This document shows positions 27,901-35,688 of a stretch of 35,688 nt of DNA, piece after piece. The stretch's first letter is position 1. The number at the start of each line of letters is the position of its first letter. A program made the position numbers and the translations under genes. The notes beneath the pieces are model-generated. The model did no database searches. It saw only the letters and a program-made list of their open reading frames with translations, and was not told where the DNA came from. The DNA comes from Pirellulales bacterium. Its GTDB lineage: Bacteria; Planctomycetota; Planctomycetia; Pirellulales; Thermoguttaceae. Location of the stretch: NCBI GenBank assembly GCA_030605745.1, contig JAUWHT010000153.1:1-35688 (forward strand). The letters are read 5' to 3'.

Positions 27901-28290
27901 TCATTTGAGGTCAACTCGCTTCACGTGCACCAGCCTGTGACCGAGCATGTCCACGGCGGCGCCGGCCTGCTCAAGCGAGATGTAACCTAAGAGCGGCTCG
28001 TATTCGCCATCTTGATCGGGCTCCATGTCGATAAACAGGACCTCCGCCATGATCGGCCTGAATTCCCCGATCCTGACGCGCACCGGGCCGCATACGGTGC
28101 CCGTCCTGGCCGACTGGTCGGCCATCTCGACTTCGATCTCGGCAAGCTGCTCAATCTCCCCAAGGCTTTCCCGCCAAGAGTTGGGTAGGGTGATGTACGC
28201 AGCACCAGTGTCGACCAGCGCGCTGAGCATCAACGTCTTGTCGGGGTCAGTGAAGTTTGCCAGTTTGACTTGCGTAACGATTCGTCCCAT
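27901..28290 (-). CDS. clan AA (retropepsin-like) aspartic protease
   Basis: MLSALVDTGAAYITLPNSW (DTGA), PLLGYISLEQAGAAVDMLGHRLV (hydrophobic-G motif). Confidence 0.82.
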   Translation of the reverse strand: MGRIVTQVKLANFTDPDKTLMLSALVDTGAAYITLPNSWRESLGEIEQLAEIEVEMADQSARTGTVCGPVRVRIGEFRPIMAEVLFIDMEPDQDGEYEPLLGYISLEQAGAAVDMLGHRLVHVKRVDLK

Positions 28291-28340
28291 TTCCGGCTCC
28301 TCTCAACCTGGTATTATACAGACGTCAGCATCCACGCATA

Positions 28341-29564
28341 CTACCTCACGTCGCCCGAAACATCAATATTAGACATATCGCGTTTATGAGCCTTATGATC
28401 CCCGGTCATCATGAAGCGGTTGCGATATGCGCGCGGACTAACACCCACTCGCTTGAGAAAAGTCTGGCTGAAATGACTCAGCGTGCTAAAGCCGCTCTTC
28501 GCGGCGATGGTTGGCAGAGACAGGTCTGAATAGGCCAGCAATTCCCTGGCCCGGTTCACTTGTACCCGAACGATCTCCGCCTTGGGCGTTCGGCCCAGCA
28601 CCCTCTTGAAGCTGCGCTCCAACGTGCTCCGCGAGATGGGCAGCCCGCTGATCGCCTGCTGCACGTTGATCGGGTCGCAGGCATGTTCCCGGATGAACCG
28701 CACGGTCGTCGCCACGTCAGGGTCGTCGATGGCCAGCACGTCGGTCGACCTGCGGACGATGATGCCTCGTGGCGGGAACTCGATGAATTCCTCCGGTGGT
28801 TGCCCGCCGGCCATCAGCCGGTCCAACAATGCAGCCGCCTCGTAGCCGATCTGCTGCAGGTTGGCGTCGATGCTCGTAAGCGGAGGGTTGGACAAGCTGC
28901 ACAGATGCTCGTCATTGTCCACGCTCACCACGGCCACGTCGTCGGGCACCAGCACTCCTGCCCGCAGACACCCGTCCAGCACCTGCTGCCCCCGGTCGTC
29001 GTTGCAGGTCATCATGCCGACCGGCTTGGGCAGTCCGGCCAGCCAGCCGGTGATCTGGTCCTGCTCTTGCTCCCAAGTTGTGGCCCGACGCCGCCCGCCC
29101 CTCGACTGAAACACACTGCACGTGTAGCCGGCCTGCTCGACCAACTGTGTGAAGTAATCGCAGCGGGCGTCCATGAATCGGTACGCTCCTCGGGGCATAC
29201 CGCAGAAGCCGAAATGCCGCAGGCCACGATCCAACAGGTGTTCCAGGGCCAGCCTGGCCACGGCCCGATTGTCCGGGCCCATTCCGGGCAGTCCCACGTC
29301 GGCCAACGCGTTGCGCAAATCGACCGCCGGCAGGCCAGTCTCGAGCACGGCCTTGGCCATCCTGCGGTCGTTGATCCGCACCAGGATACCGTCGCCACGC
29401 CAACCGGTCAGCCACCGCGGCGGCGGATCGTCCAGCCCATGCGGTCGGAAATAGATGGACCACGGGCCGTGCTCCCCGACGTATCGGGCCACCCCGCGCA
29501 ACAGCCCACGCCCGTACGCACGGGAAGTCTCGACCAAAATCGCCACGTGCGGCAGCTTGGCCAT
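28341..29564 (-). CDS. XylR-type transcriptional regulator (LacI-like sensor + AraC HTH)
   Basis: HVAILVETSRAYGRGLLRGVARYVGEHGPWSIYF; VAVVSVDNDEHLCSLSNPPLTSI; AraC HTH RVQVNRARELLAYSDLSLPTIAAKSGFSTLSHFSQTFLKRVGVSPRAYR. Confidence 0.93.
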   Translation of the reverse strand: MAKLPHVAILVETSRAYGRGLLRGVARYVGEHGPWSIYFRPHGLDDPPPRWLTGWRGDGILVRINDRRMAKAVLETGLPAVDLRNALADVGLPGMGPDNRAVARLALEHLLDRGLRHFGFCGMPRGAYRFMDARCDYFTQLVEQAGYTCSVFQSRGGRRRATTWEQEQDQITGWLAGLPKPVGMMTCNDDRGQQVLDGCLRAGVLVPDDVAVVSVDNDEHLCSLSNPPLTSIDANLQQIGYEAAALLDRLMAGGQPPEEFIEFPPRGIIVRRSTDVLAIDDPDVATTVRFIREHACDPINVQQAISGLPISRSTLERSFKRVLGRTPKAEIVRVQVNRARELLAYSDLSLPTIAAKSGFSTLSHFSQTFLKRVGVSPRAYRNRFMMTGDHKAHKRDMSNIDVSGDVR

Positions 29565-29697
29565 GAAAACCCCCTGACTTTGGGTTGCCTCCTATCCCTT
29601 TAGCATACCTTAGCGGTGCCCGTCGGGATACCAGGGATTGACGAAAACGCGACAAAATTTTACGCAAAGTTGGGTTGACCATGCGGGTCGTTGCTGA

Positions 29698-29835
29698 ATA
29701 AACTATGCAAAGAACATCTTTCGGGCGGCCGGATGCGAGAAAAACATTTTGCTGATCGCCGGAGACGGCGGGCATCAATTCTATCCCGACCTGGCCTGGC
29801 CGGAGATCACAAAGGTCAAACACAGTTGGCGATGA
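29698..29835 (+). pseudogene. possible C-terminal remnant of an alpha/beta-hydrolase/esterase-like gene
   Basis: Open frame INYAKNIFRAAGCEKNILLIAGDGGHQFYPDLAWPEITKVKHSWR*; has catalytic-His-like DGGHQFYPD but no start or upstream body. Confidence 0.4.
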
Positions 29836-29884
29836 AGTGGCGGTGAAGCGTTACAATCCTAAACCTGATCGAAGGAGGTCAACA

Positions 29885-31300
29885 ATGCGTGTTTTTTCTA
29901 TTTTTGTGCTAGTCATGATGGCGTTGTCGTGCGTGCAGGCGCCCGCATTGGGTGCGGAGTGGCCTGCACTTCAACTACAGAATCCCTTGCCCAAGGCCGA
30001 GGGCTACCGTGGCATTTGGTACTCCAACCAGACGCAGAAGGACGAGTACGTGTACAAGTACAGTGGCGGGCTGGGTACTTACTGTGCCAAGCACCGACCG
30101 CTTGCAATCTACGCACCGAAAGTAAACAAAACATTCTTCTGTTACGGCGGAACCAACGAGGCGGACAACACGCTGTTGCACATGGTCTCCTACTACGACC
30201 ATGCCACCGGCACCGTTTCCCGCCCGACCATCTTGTTGGACAAACACACCACCGACGCGCACGACAACCCGGTCATCGCGATCGACGGCCGAGGTTACGT
30301 CTGGATATTCTCCAGTGCACACGGTACCGGACGACCGTCGTATATCTCGGTGAGCAAAAAGCCCTACGATATCGACGAGTTCGAATGCGTCTATACCGGC
30401 AACTTCTCTTACCCGCAGCCATATTTTTTGGCAGGCAAAGGATTCTTCTTCCTGCACACCAAGTACGGCGGCGGCCGTCGTCTGTACCAGATCACAAGCC
30501 CCGACGGCCGCACCTGGACCGAGCCGGAACTGCTCGCCCGCATCGAGTCGGGCCACTACCAGACAAGCTGGCGCCACGGCAACAAGGTCGCAACGGCCTT
30601 CAATTTCCATCCCAAGGCACGCGGCGGGCTCAACTGGCGGACCAATCTCTACTACATGGAAACCGATGATTTCGGCAAGACCTGGCGCAACGCCGCGGGC
30701 CAGAAGATCAAACTGCCCTTGACCACGCGGGAGAACCCCGCGCTGGTGCACGACTACTACTCCAAGCACCGCAGCGTCTATATGAAAGACGTCGAGTTCG
30801 ATTCGAAGGGACGACCGGTTATCCTCTGTCTGACCAGCGGCGGCTGGGAGTCGGGGCCGGTGAACGACCCTCGGCTGTGGGAAACGGCCCGTTGGACGGG
30901 TGAGAAATGGGAAATCAATACGTCGATTGTATCGGATAACAACTACGACATGGGCTCGCTCCACATCGAGAGCGACAACCTGTGGCGGCTGATTGCCCCC
31001 ACCGAGACCGGCCCTCAGCCGTACAACACCGGCGGCGAGGTTGCCATGTGGACCAGCACGGATCAGGGCAAGACGTGGAAGAAGGTCAAGCAACTGACCC
31101 GCGACAGCAAATACAACCACACCTACTGCCGCAAGCCCGTCGGCGCCCACCCCGACTTCTACGCCCTCTGGGCCGACGGGCATGGCCGGGAGAGGTCGGA
31201 AAGCCGTCTCTACTTCACCAACCGCGACGGCGACCACGTGTGGCGGCTGCCGGTGAAGATGACCGGCGCGACTGCCAAGCCGGAGGTCGTCGAGTGGTGA
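29885..31300 (+). CDS. secreted BNR-4 repeat-containing protein (sialidase-like beta-propeller)
   Basis: RBS ggaggt; signal peptide MRVFSIFVLVMMALSCVQAPALGA; GYRGIWYSNQTQKDEYVYKYSGGLGTYCAKH; DNPVIAIDGRGYVWIFSSAHG; Asp-box-like SPDGRTW / DFGKTW / DQGKTWK. Confidence 0.88.
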   Translation: MRVFSIFVLVMMALSCVQAPALGAEWPALQLQNPLPKAEGYRGIWYSNQTQKDEYVYKYSGGLGTYCAKHRPLAIYAPKVNKTFFCYGGTNEADNTLLHMVSYYDHATGTVSRPTILLDKHTTDAHDNPVIAIDGRGYVWIFSSAHGTGRPSYISVSKKPYDIDEFECVYTGNFSYPQPYFLAGKGFFFLHTKYGGGRRLYQITSPDGRTWTEPELLARIESGHYQTSWRHGNKVATAFNFHPKARGGLNWRTNLYYMETDDFGKTWRNAAGQKIKLPLTTRENPALVHDYYSKHRSVYMKDVEFDSKGRPVILCLTSGGWESGPVNDPRLWETARWTGEKWEINTSIVSDNNYDMGSLHIESDNLWRLIAPTETGPQPYNTGGEVAMWTSTDQGKTWKKVKQLTRDSKYNHTYCRKPVGAHPDFYALWADGHGRERSESRLYFTNRDGDHVWRLPVKMTGATAKPEVVEW

Positions 31301-31339
31301 CGCGTAAGGTGGTGATCGTCATCATAATCAGTACAGCCG

Positions 31340-31873
31340 TCACCTATTGCGGCGTTTTATCAATAGCTGCGAAAGTGATGATTGGCCGCGAAGCCCGCGA
31401 TTGTCGTAGTACAGGGCTGAATTGATTGCTCTCCAGGTTTCGCCGGATGTCCCGCGCACGTATCCCGATTTCTGGCTCGGCCACTTGCCCGTACGCTTGT
31501 GATACGCGTCTGCCCAGGCCAGTATCTTCTTGATTGTCAGGCGTGGCATGTCGGCCTTGTTCCGTGCTCGGCGGTACTTGGCCAGCAGTCTGGCCAGCGA
31601 CGAGCCGCCCGGCAGTCCGCGATGGCCGCGCCGCAATGCGTTATGTATCAGAGCCCAGGTTTCCCCCTTCTTAGCGCCGGACACGGGTCCCGACTCGATG
31701 GCGGGCCACTTGCCGGTGCGCCGGTGGTGGGCGTCCGCCCAGGCCAGTATCTTCTTGATTGTCAGTCGCCGAGAAGGGAATCGGCACGTCGTTTTGCGGC
31801 GCCTGGTGCGCGACGAGCCACCAGAAGCACGACCGGTACTCTTACGTTTGGTTGCCATCTTGCGTTTGGCCAT
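31340..31873 (-). CDS. basic protein with two tandem copies of a ~65 aa LTIKKILAWADA..RTGKWP..SG..GETW domain
   Basis: Copy 1 LTIKKILAWADAHHRRTGKWPAIESGPVSGAKKGETWALIHNALRRGHRGLPGGSSLARLLAKYRRARNK; copy 2 LTIKKILAWADAYHKRTGKWPSQKSGYVRGTSGETWRAINSALYYDNRGLRGQSSLSQLLIKRRNR. Confidence 0.75.
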   Translation of the reverse strand: MAKRKMATKRKSTGRASGGSSRTRRRKTTCRFPSRRLTIKKILAWADAHHRRTGKWPAIESGPVSGAKKGETWALIHNALRRGHRGLPGGSSLARLLAKYRRARNKADMPRLTIKKILAWADAYHKRTGKWPSQKSGYVRGTSGETWRAINSALYYDNRGLRGQSSLSQLLIKRRNR

Positions 31874-32067
31874 CGTTTTACCCGGAGCAGTGTGTGCGGT
31901 TCTCAGTATCCAGGCATGCTACCCCAGATCGCCCGAGACGTCAATTACTTGGCCCGTCCCGTTCATGATGCCCCCCTATATGAGTACGCGTGGAGTTGAT
32001 TCGATTGTAATCTTGTAGTAAGCTGAAAGACAGAATGTCGCCAAATCACGTTTAGGGAGGTTTGATC

Positions 32068-33105
32068 ATGGTCAGCCGCGAGTACCTTGACGAGCGTCTT
32101 AAGAAACTTGAATATCGGCTCATCATCCGCCTTGGTAGCATGATTGTGGTTGCCATTGCCTTGTTGTCTCTCTGGTCGGCCGCCTGCACGGTGAGCCGGG
32201 CCGACGAACATGCCGATCTGCCGGCGTCGCACTCGGTGCGGCCGCAGCTTTACGCTACCGGATTCGAGTTCGCCGAAGGGCCGGCTCTGGACGCCGCGGG
32301 CAACCTGTTTGTGGTCAACTATCGGGCCAACGGGAACATCGGTCGGATTGCGGCGGACGGTACTGCCGAGGTGTTCTGCGACCTGCGGAAGTTGGTTCCC
32401 CTGGAAGGGCGCCAGCCGCAGGCCAACGGGCTGAAGATCGACGGCCAGGGGCGGCTGGTTGCGTCCGACTCCGGCGCGGGACGGCTGCTGCGAATCGCCG
32501 CCGACGGACAGAGTGTGGAAGTGCTGGCCGATCGCTGGGAAGGAAAGCGATTCAACAGCATCAACGACGTGGCCCTGGACACGGCCGGCAACATCTACTT
32601 CAGCGACCCAGGCGGCTCCAGCGCCGAGAAACCCGTCGGGTCGGTATATCGCTACGACATCAACACCGCCAAGGTCTCGCGGCTGGACACCGGCCTGGCG
32701 TATCCCAACGGATTGGGCGTGACTCCGGACGGGAAACACTTCTGCCTGTGCGAAAGCGGAAGGCACCGCCTGCTGATCTACGACCTGACGGCCGAGGGGC
32801 AACTGGCCAACCGCCGGGTGCTGATCGACTTCCCGGCCGAAACTCGCGGAGAGATCATCGGCGGCAAGTTCTCCCCCGATGGAATGATCTTCGACGCCGC
32901 CGGACGGCTCTACGTGGCGATGTGGACCGGCGGGGTAGTCAACGTGGTCGAGGTGCCCTCCGGCAAGCTCATCCGGCAGTACGACGCCGGCGGCAGCCGG
33001 GCGACCAACTGCCATTTCCACGACGGATACCTCTACGTCACCGTGGCCGCCAAGGAAGCCGTCTTCCGGCTCAAGCTGGGAGTGGAAGGCTTCGACTATA
33101 AATGA
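32068..33105 (+). CDS. SMP-30/gluconolactonase/LRE family protein with unusual coiled-coil + TM N-terminus
   Basis: RBS agggagg; MVSREYLDERLKKLEYRLIIRLGSMIVVAIALLSL; FAEGPALDAAGNLFVVNY; SINDVALDTAGNIYFSDPGGSS; YPNGLGVTPDGKHFCLCES. Confidence 0.9.
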   Translation: MVSREYLDERLKKLEYRLIIRLGSMIVVAIALLSLWSAACTVSRADEHADLPASHSVRPQLYATGFEFAEGPALDAAGNLFVVNYRANGNIGRIAADGTAEVFCDLRKLVPLEGRQPQANGLKIDGQGRLVASDSGAGRLLRIAADGQSVEVLADRWEGKRFNSINDVALDTAGNIYFSDPGGSSAEKPVGSVYRYDINTAKVSRLDTGLAYPNGLGVTPDGKHFCLCESGRHRLLIYDLTAEGQLANRRVLIDFPAETRGEIIGGKFSPDGMIFDAAGRLYVAMWTGGVVNVVEVPSGKLIRQYDAGGSRATNCHFHDGYLYVTVAAKEAVFRLKLGVEGFDYK

Positions 33106-33123
33106 ACGAAGACAATCCAAAAG

Positions 33124-33149
33124 GCGCGACCGGCGGTCGCGGCTTTATG
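33124..33149. repeat. family B right half-arm at convergent junction
   Basis: gcgcgaccggcggtcgcggctttatg. Confidence 0.85.
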
Positions 33150-33156
33150 CTCAAGG

Positions 33157-35406
33157 TCATTTCCGCAGCGGGGCCGGGCTCGGCTGCTCGGCGGTACGGA
33201 TCGGTGCGGTTTGTCCTTCCGCGGCTGGTCCGTCCTGGTAGAAGCGGGTGGTTTCCTCGCTGACCAGCCGGGTTCCCAGCGGCTTGCAGTGGACCTCGGC
33301 GCGGAAGATGTGATTTCCGGCCGTCTCGGCACGCGCGGAGATTTTCAGGATCAGGTCGCCGCCGGCAGGCACCGACGGAATGGGGCTGAAGACCACCTGT
33401 CCCGGGCCGATTTTGTGTCGGCCGCCCTCGACGGCAGTCGGTTCGATGCCGTTGGAGAAGTAAGCGAGCACCTCGACGTTCTCGGCACTCTTGGTGCCGC
33501 GGTTGCGGATTCGCAACTCGTAGGTCGCCTCTTCGCCCACCGGCACCGGCCCCGTGGGGTCCTTCACGTCAAGCACCAGGTCGGCGATGGCTTCCACTTC
33601 GGTGGTTATGCCTGCCGTGGCGGTCAAGTCGCCGTCGGCGGTTGAGACGATTTCCATGCGGCTGGGGCCGGGCAGGCCCAGGCTGCACTTGAGCGTGAAG
33701 CTCTGTTCGCCGCCCGGATCGAGCTTTTCCAGTGCCCAGAGCACTCTGGTCCCGTTGGCCTCGAGTTGGCTGCCGTCGATGCTGGAGAGGTACTTTGCGC
33801 CGGCCGGGATGTTGACCGACATTTTGAGGTTTTCGGCCGGCGCAGTTCCCGGATTTCGCACGCGAATCCGGTAGCCGGCCACCGCGCCCACATATTGGAC
33901 GGCCGGTCCCTGCACATCCACTTGCAAGGCGGGCCGGCGGACCAGTACCTGCTCGGCCAACTCCGCGCGGGCGCCCCCGTCTCCGCGAGCTTCGACCTTG
34001 ATCATCAGGTTTCCGACCTGCCGGGCGGTCAATTCCACCTCGATGGCTTTCTGCTCACCAGCGGCGATCGTGCCCAGGTCGTGCGAAACCGGCTGATTCC
34101 CATCTGCCCCCATCGGCAGCAAACGGATGATCACATTCTCGGCTTCACCGTTGCCCGTATTGGCAAGCTTCAACCGGTAGATTTCCTTCCTGCCGTAGAG
34201 GACCTCGCGGGGCCCTTCGAGGGTCATTGCGAGCTTGGGCTGCTGGACTTCGATCATCGTCTTGGAGCCAACCGGCTTGGATTCCCAGCGGACTGCCAGA
34301 TCGAAGGGGCGGTTCTCGCGGGGCACGATCGTCAGGACCAATTTCTCCCGGCCCTTTGCTTCGAGGTGTCCGATCTTCCACACAAGCGGTCCAGCCGGCT
34401 CGCCGGCGGCCGCCCGGTGCGCTGCACCCTTGCTGGCTTCGGCGGCCGATACGTCGGCCCACTCGGGAAGATCGACAAAAACCACGACGTCTTCAGCCCG
34501 CAGGTCACCCGCATTGCGAATGGTCACCTCGTAGGACGACTTCTTGCCTACTGAAATCCGCCGCGGCCCGACAGTCTCGACGCTCAGCACCGGTCCTTTG
34601 TTGGTAAACAGCACGGCGGCGTCCGGCTCTGTCCCGATATCGGCGGTCAACCTTTTGGCCGGTTTCCGGCTTGATTCGGCCGCCGGAGAGACAACGGTTT
34701 TCTTCCGGACCGCCGGTGTAGTACGCTGCACGATCACCGGTCGAGTGCTCGGCGCGGCGTGAGTTGCACGTGTAGGCGTCATATTCGGGCGTTTCTCCGC
34801 CATCCGAACCGGCTGATCTACAACAGGTGGATCGGTGGCGGCGTCCGGTTTCGGATTGACCTTCGGACTCGGCTTGCTCGGCGAGCTTTCGTCGAACGCC
34901 GACCGCCGAAGCGCCGCCAGACGTTCGTGCAGGGGACGCGTGGCGGGAGAATTAGTCGCATCCTGTTGGGGTGGCAGTTCAACTGCCACACCAACACCGC
35001 GTTTGGACAAGGTTTTCGAATCGCTCTTTGGCCTCTGTTGGGGTGGCAGTTCAACTGCCACACCAACACCGCGCTTCGAGTTCGACGGGGCCGCCATAAT
35101 GCTGCCGGCACGTGGCCTGCTCCCATTGCGGTGCGGATAGAACTTCCGCGTTGCAGACCGAGGGTCAGGTCGACGCATCTTATTGCTGTTCCCCTCGCCG
35201 GGAAGAATCCCATGGAGAATCGAACGACCGAAATCGCCTACCTGCTGACCGAGGTCACCCACCTGCTCGACCAGCGTCTTCGCATACTTCGGAGGGGTAG
35301 GCATCGCTCGGTTAGGACCCGGCGATGGTCCCTGGGCAAAGACCGTAGAGGAAATCCCCCAAACCCCAAAGGCCAAAACGGCCGCGGTAAATCTCTTTGC
35401 TAGCAT
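33157..35406 (-). CDS. secreted protein with multiple DUF11/CARDB-like repeats
   Basis: Signal peptide MLAKRFTAAVLAFGVWGISSTVFAQ; repeated patterns SYEVTIRNAGDLRAEDVVVFVDLPEW, YRLKLANTGNGEAENVIIRLLP, YRIRVRNPGTAPAENLKMSVNIP, YELRIRNRGTKSAENVEVLAYF. Confidence 0.88.
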   Translation of the reverse strand: MLAKRFTAAVLAFGVWGISSTVFAQGPSPGPNRAMPTPPKYAKTLVEQVGDLGQQVGDFGRSILHGILPGEGNSNKMRRPDPRSATRKFYPHRNGSRPRAGSIMAAPSNSKRGVGVAVELPPQQRPKSDSKTLSKRGVGVAVELPPQQDATNSPATRPLHERLAALRRSAFDESSPSKPSPKVNPKPDAATDPPVVDQPVRMAEKRPNMTPTRATHAAPSTRPVIVQRTTPAVRKKTVVSPAAESSRKPAKRLTADIGTEPDAAVLFTNKGPVLSVETVGPRRISVGKKSSYEVTIRNAGDLRAEDVVVFVDLPEWADVSAAEASKGAAHRAAAGEPAGPLVWKIGHLEAKGREKLVLTIVPRENRPFDLAVRWESKPVGSKTMIEVQQPKLAMTLEGPREVLYGRKEIYRLKLANTGNGEAENVIIRLLPMGADGNQPVSHDLGTIAAGEQKAIEVELTARQVGNLMIKVEARGDGGARAELAEQVLVRRPALQVDVQGPAVQYVGAVAGYRIRVRNPGTAPAENLKMSVNIPAGAKYLSSIDGSQLEANGTRVLWALEKLDPGGEQSFTLKCSLGLPGPSRMEIVSTADGDLTATAGITTEVEAIADLVLDVKDPTGPVPVGEEATYELRIRNRGTKSAENVEVLAYFSNGIEPTAVEGGRHKIGPGQVVFSPIPSVPAGGDLILKISARAETAGNHIFRAEVHCKPLGTRLVSEETTRFYQDGPAAEGQTAPIRTAEQPSPAPLRK
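34963..35073. repeat. two exact 39-nt copies of CTGTTGGGGTGGCAGTTCAACTGCCACACCAACACCGCG inside CDS
   Basis: 34963-35001 and 35035-35073, 72 nt apart; each encodes RGVGVAVELPPQQ on the - strand. Confidence 0.95.
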
Positions 35407-35550
35407 GACTTTTCCCTGCGCATAGTGACGGGCAGCGTGTTAGAACAAAACCTCATCATGTGGTATCGGACAAGACGATTTTGAGGGTTTAGCCAACTTT
35501 TCAGAATTGGTCAATCGGCCAAAATGCAGAGGATGGGGAATCCAGGCACC

Positions 35551-35572
35551 GTTTAGCCGCCGGGCTTGCCCG
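35551..35572. repeat. family A left half-arm, truncated
   Basis: gtttagccgccgggcttgcccg. Confidence 0.85.
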
Positions 35573-35688
35573 ATTTTCCGCAGGTTGTTTTTTCTGCTAA
35601 GACGATGGCAGTTGGGAACTGGGCGGCCGGGGCGAAAAAAAGGTTGAAAATCCGATAAATGTTAAAATAGGTAAACTTGCGCTGTGGA

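Noticed and set aside
29975-31237. 420-aa minus-strand ORF
   Set aside because: Antisense shadow of the secreted BNR-repeat gene.
31963-33120. 385-aa minus-strand ORF
   Set aside because: Antisense shadow of the SMP-30 gene.
1-35688. tRNA/rRNA genes, phage or canonical insertion sequences
   Set aside because: No tRNA-like cloverleaf, rRNA signature, integrase or transposase motif was recognised; a tRNAscan/ISfinder run would settle it.

Overview
GC-rich bacterial chromosome segment that looks planctomycete-like (DUF1598 protein, XylR-type AraC/LacI regulator, TAT-signal Gfo/Idh/MocA oxidoreductase). Placement is by family content only; I ran no search. Recognisable genes: sugar isomerase, Gfo/Idh/MocA oxidoreductase, DoxX, D-2-hydroxyacid dehydrogenase, Ser/Thr kinase, thioredoxin-like protein, FHA-GAF-sigma54 activator, DUF1598 protein split by an in-frame TAG, AGCS symporter, universal stress protein, Dus, nitroreductase, pstSCAB-phoU, RNase D, a lipoprotein, an RND efflux pair, a small cassette (retropepsin-like protease, DUF4160, DUF2442, antitoxin-like ORF), a XylR-type regulator divergent from a BNR-repeat protein, a basic protein with two copies of a ~65 aa domain, an SMP-30 protein with an odd N-terminus, and a DUF11-like repeat protein. 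The most striking signal is a set of dispersed palindromic repeats of several families (GTTTAGCC..GGCTAAAC, CATAAAGCC..GGCTTTATG, AATAGCC..GGCTATT, GTAACGC..GCGTTAC). They share one architecture: a short AT-containing tip, then a mini-hairpin, in each of two inverted arms. The mini-hairpin stays self-complementary even where the two arms have diverged. Copies are nested inside each other, tandemly duplicated with a 32-bp period, supply stop codons or C-terminal tails to genes, abut start codons, and have entered one coding sequence in frame twice. No transposase is visible in the window.
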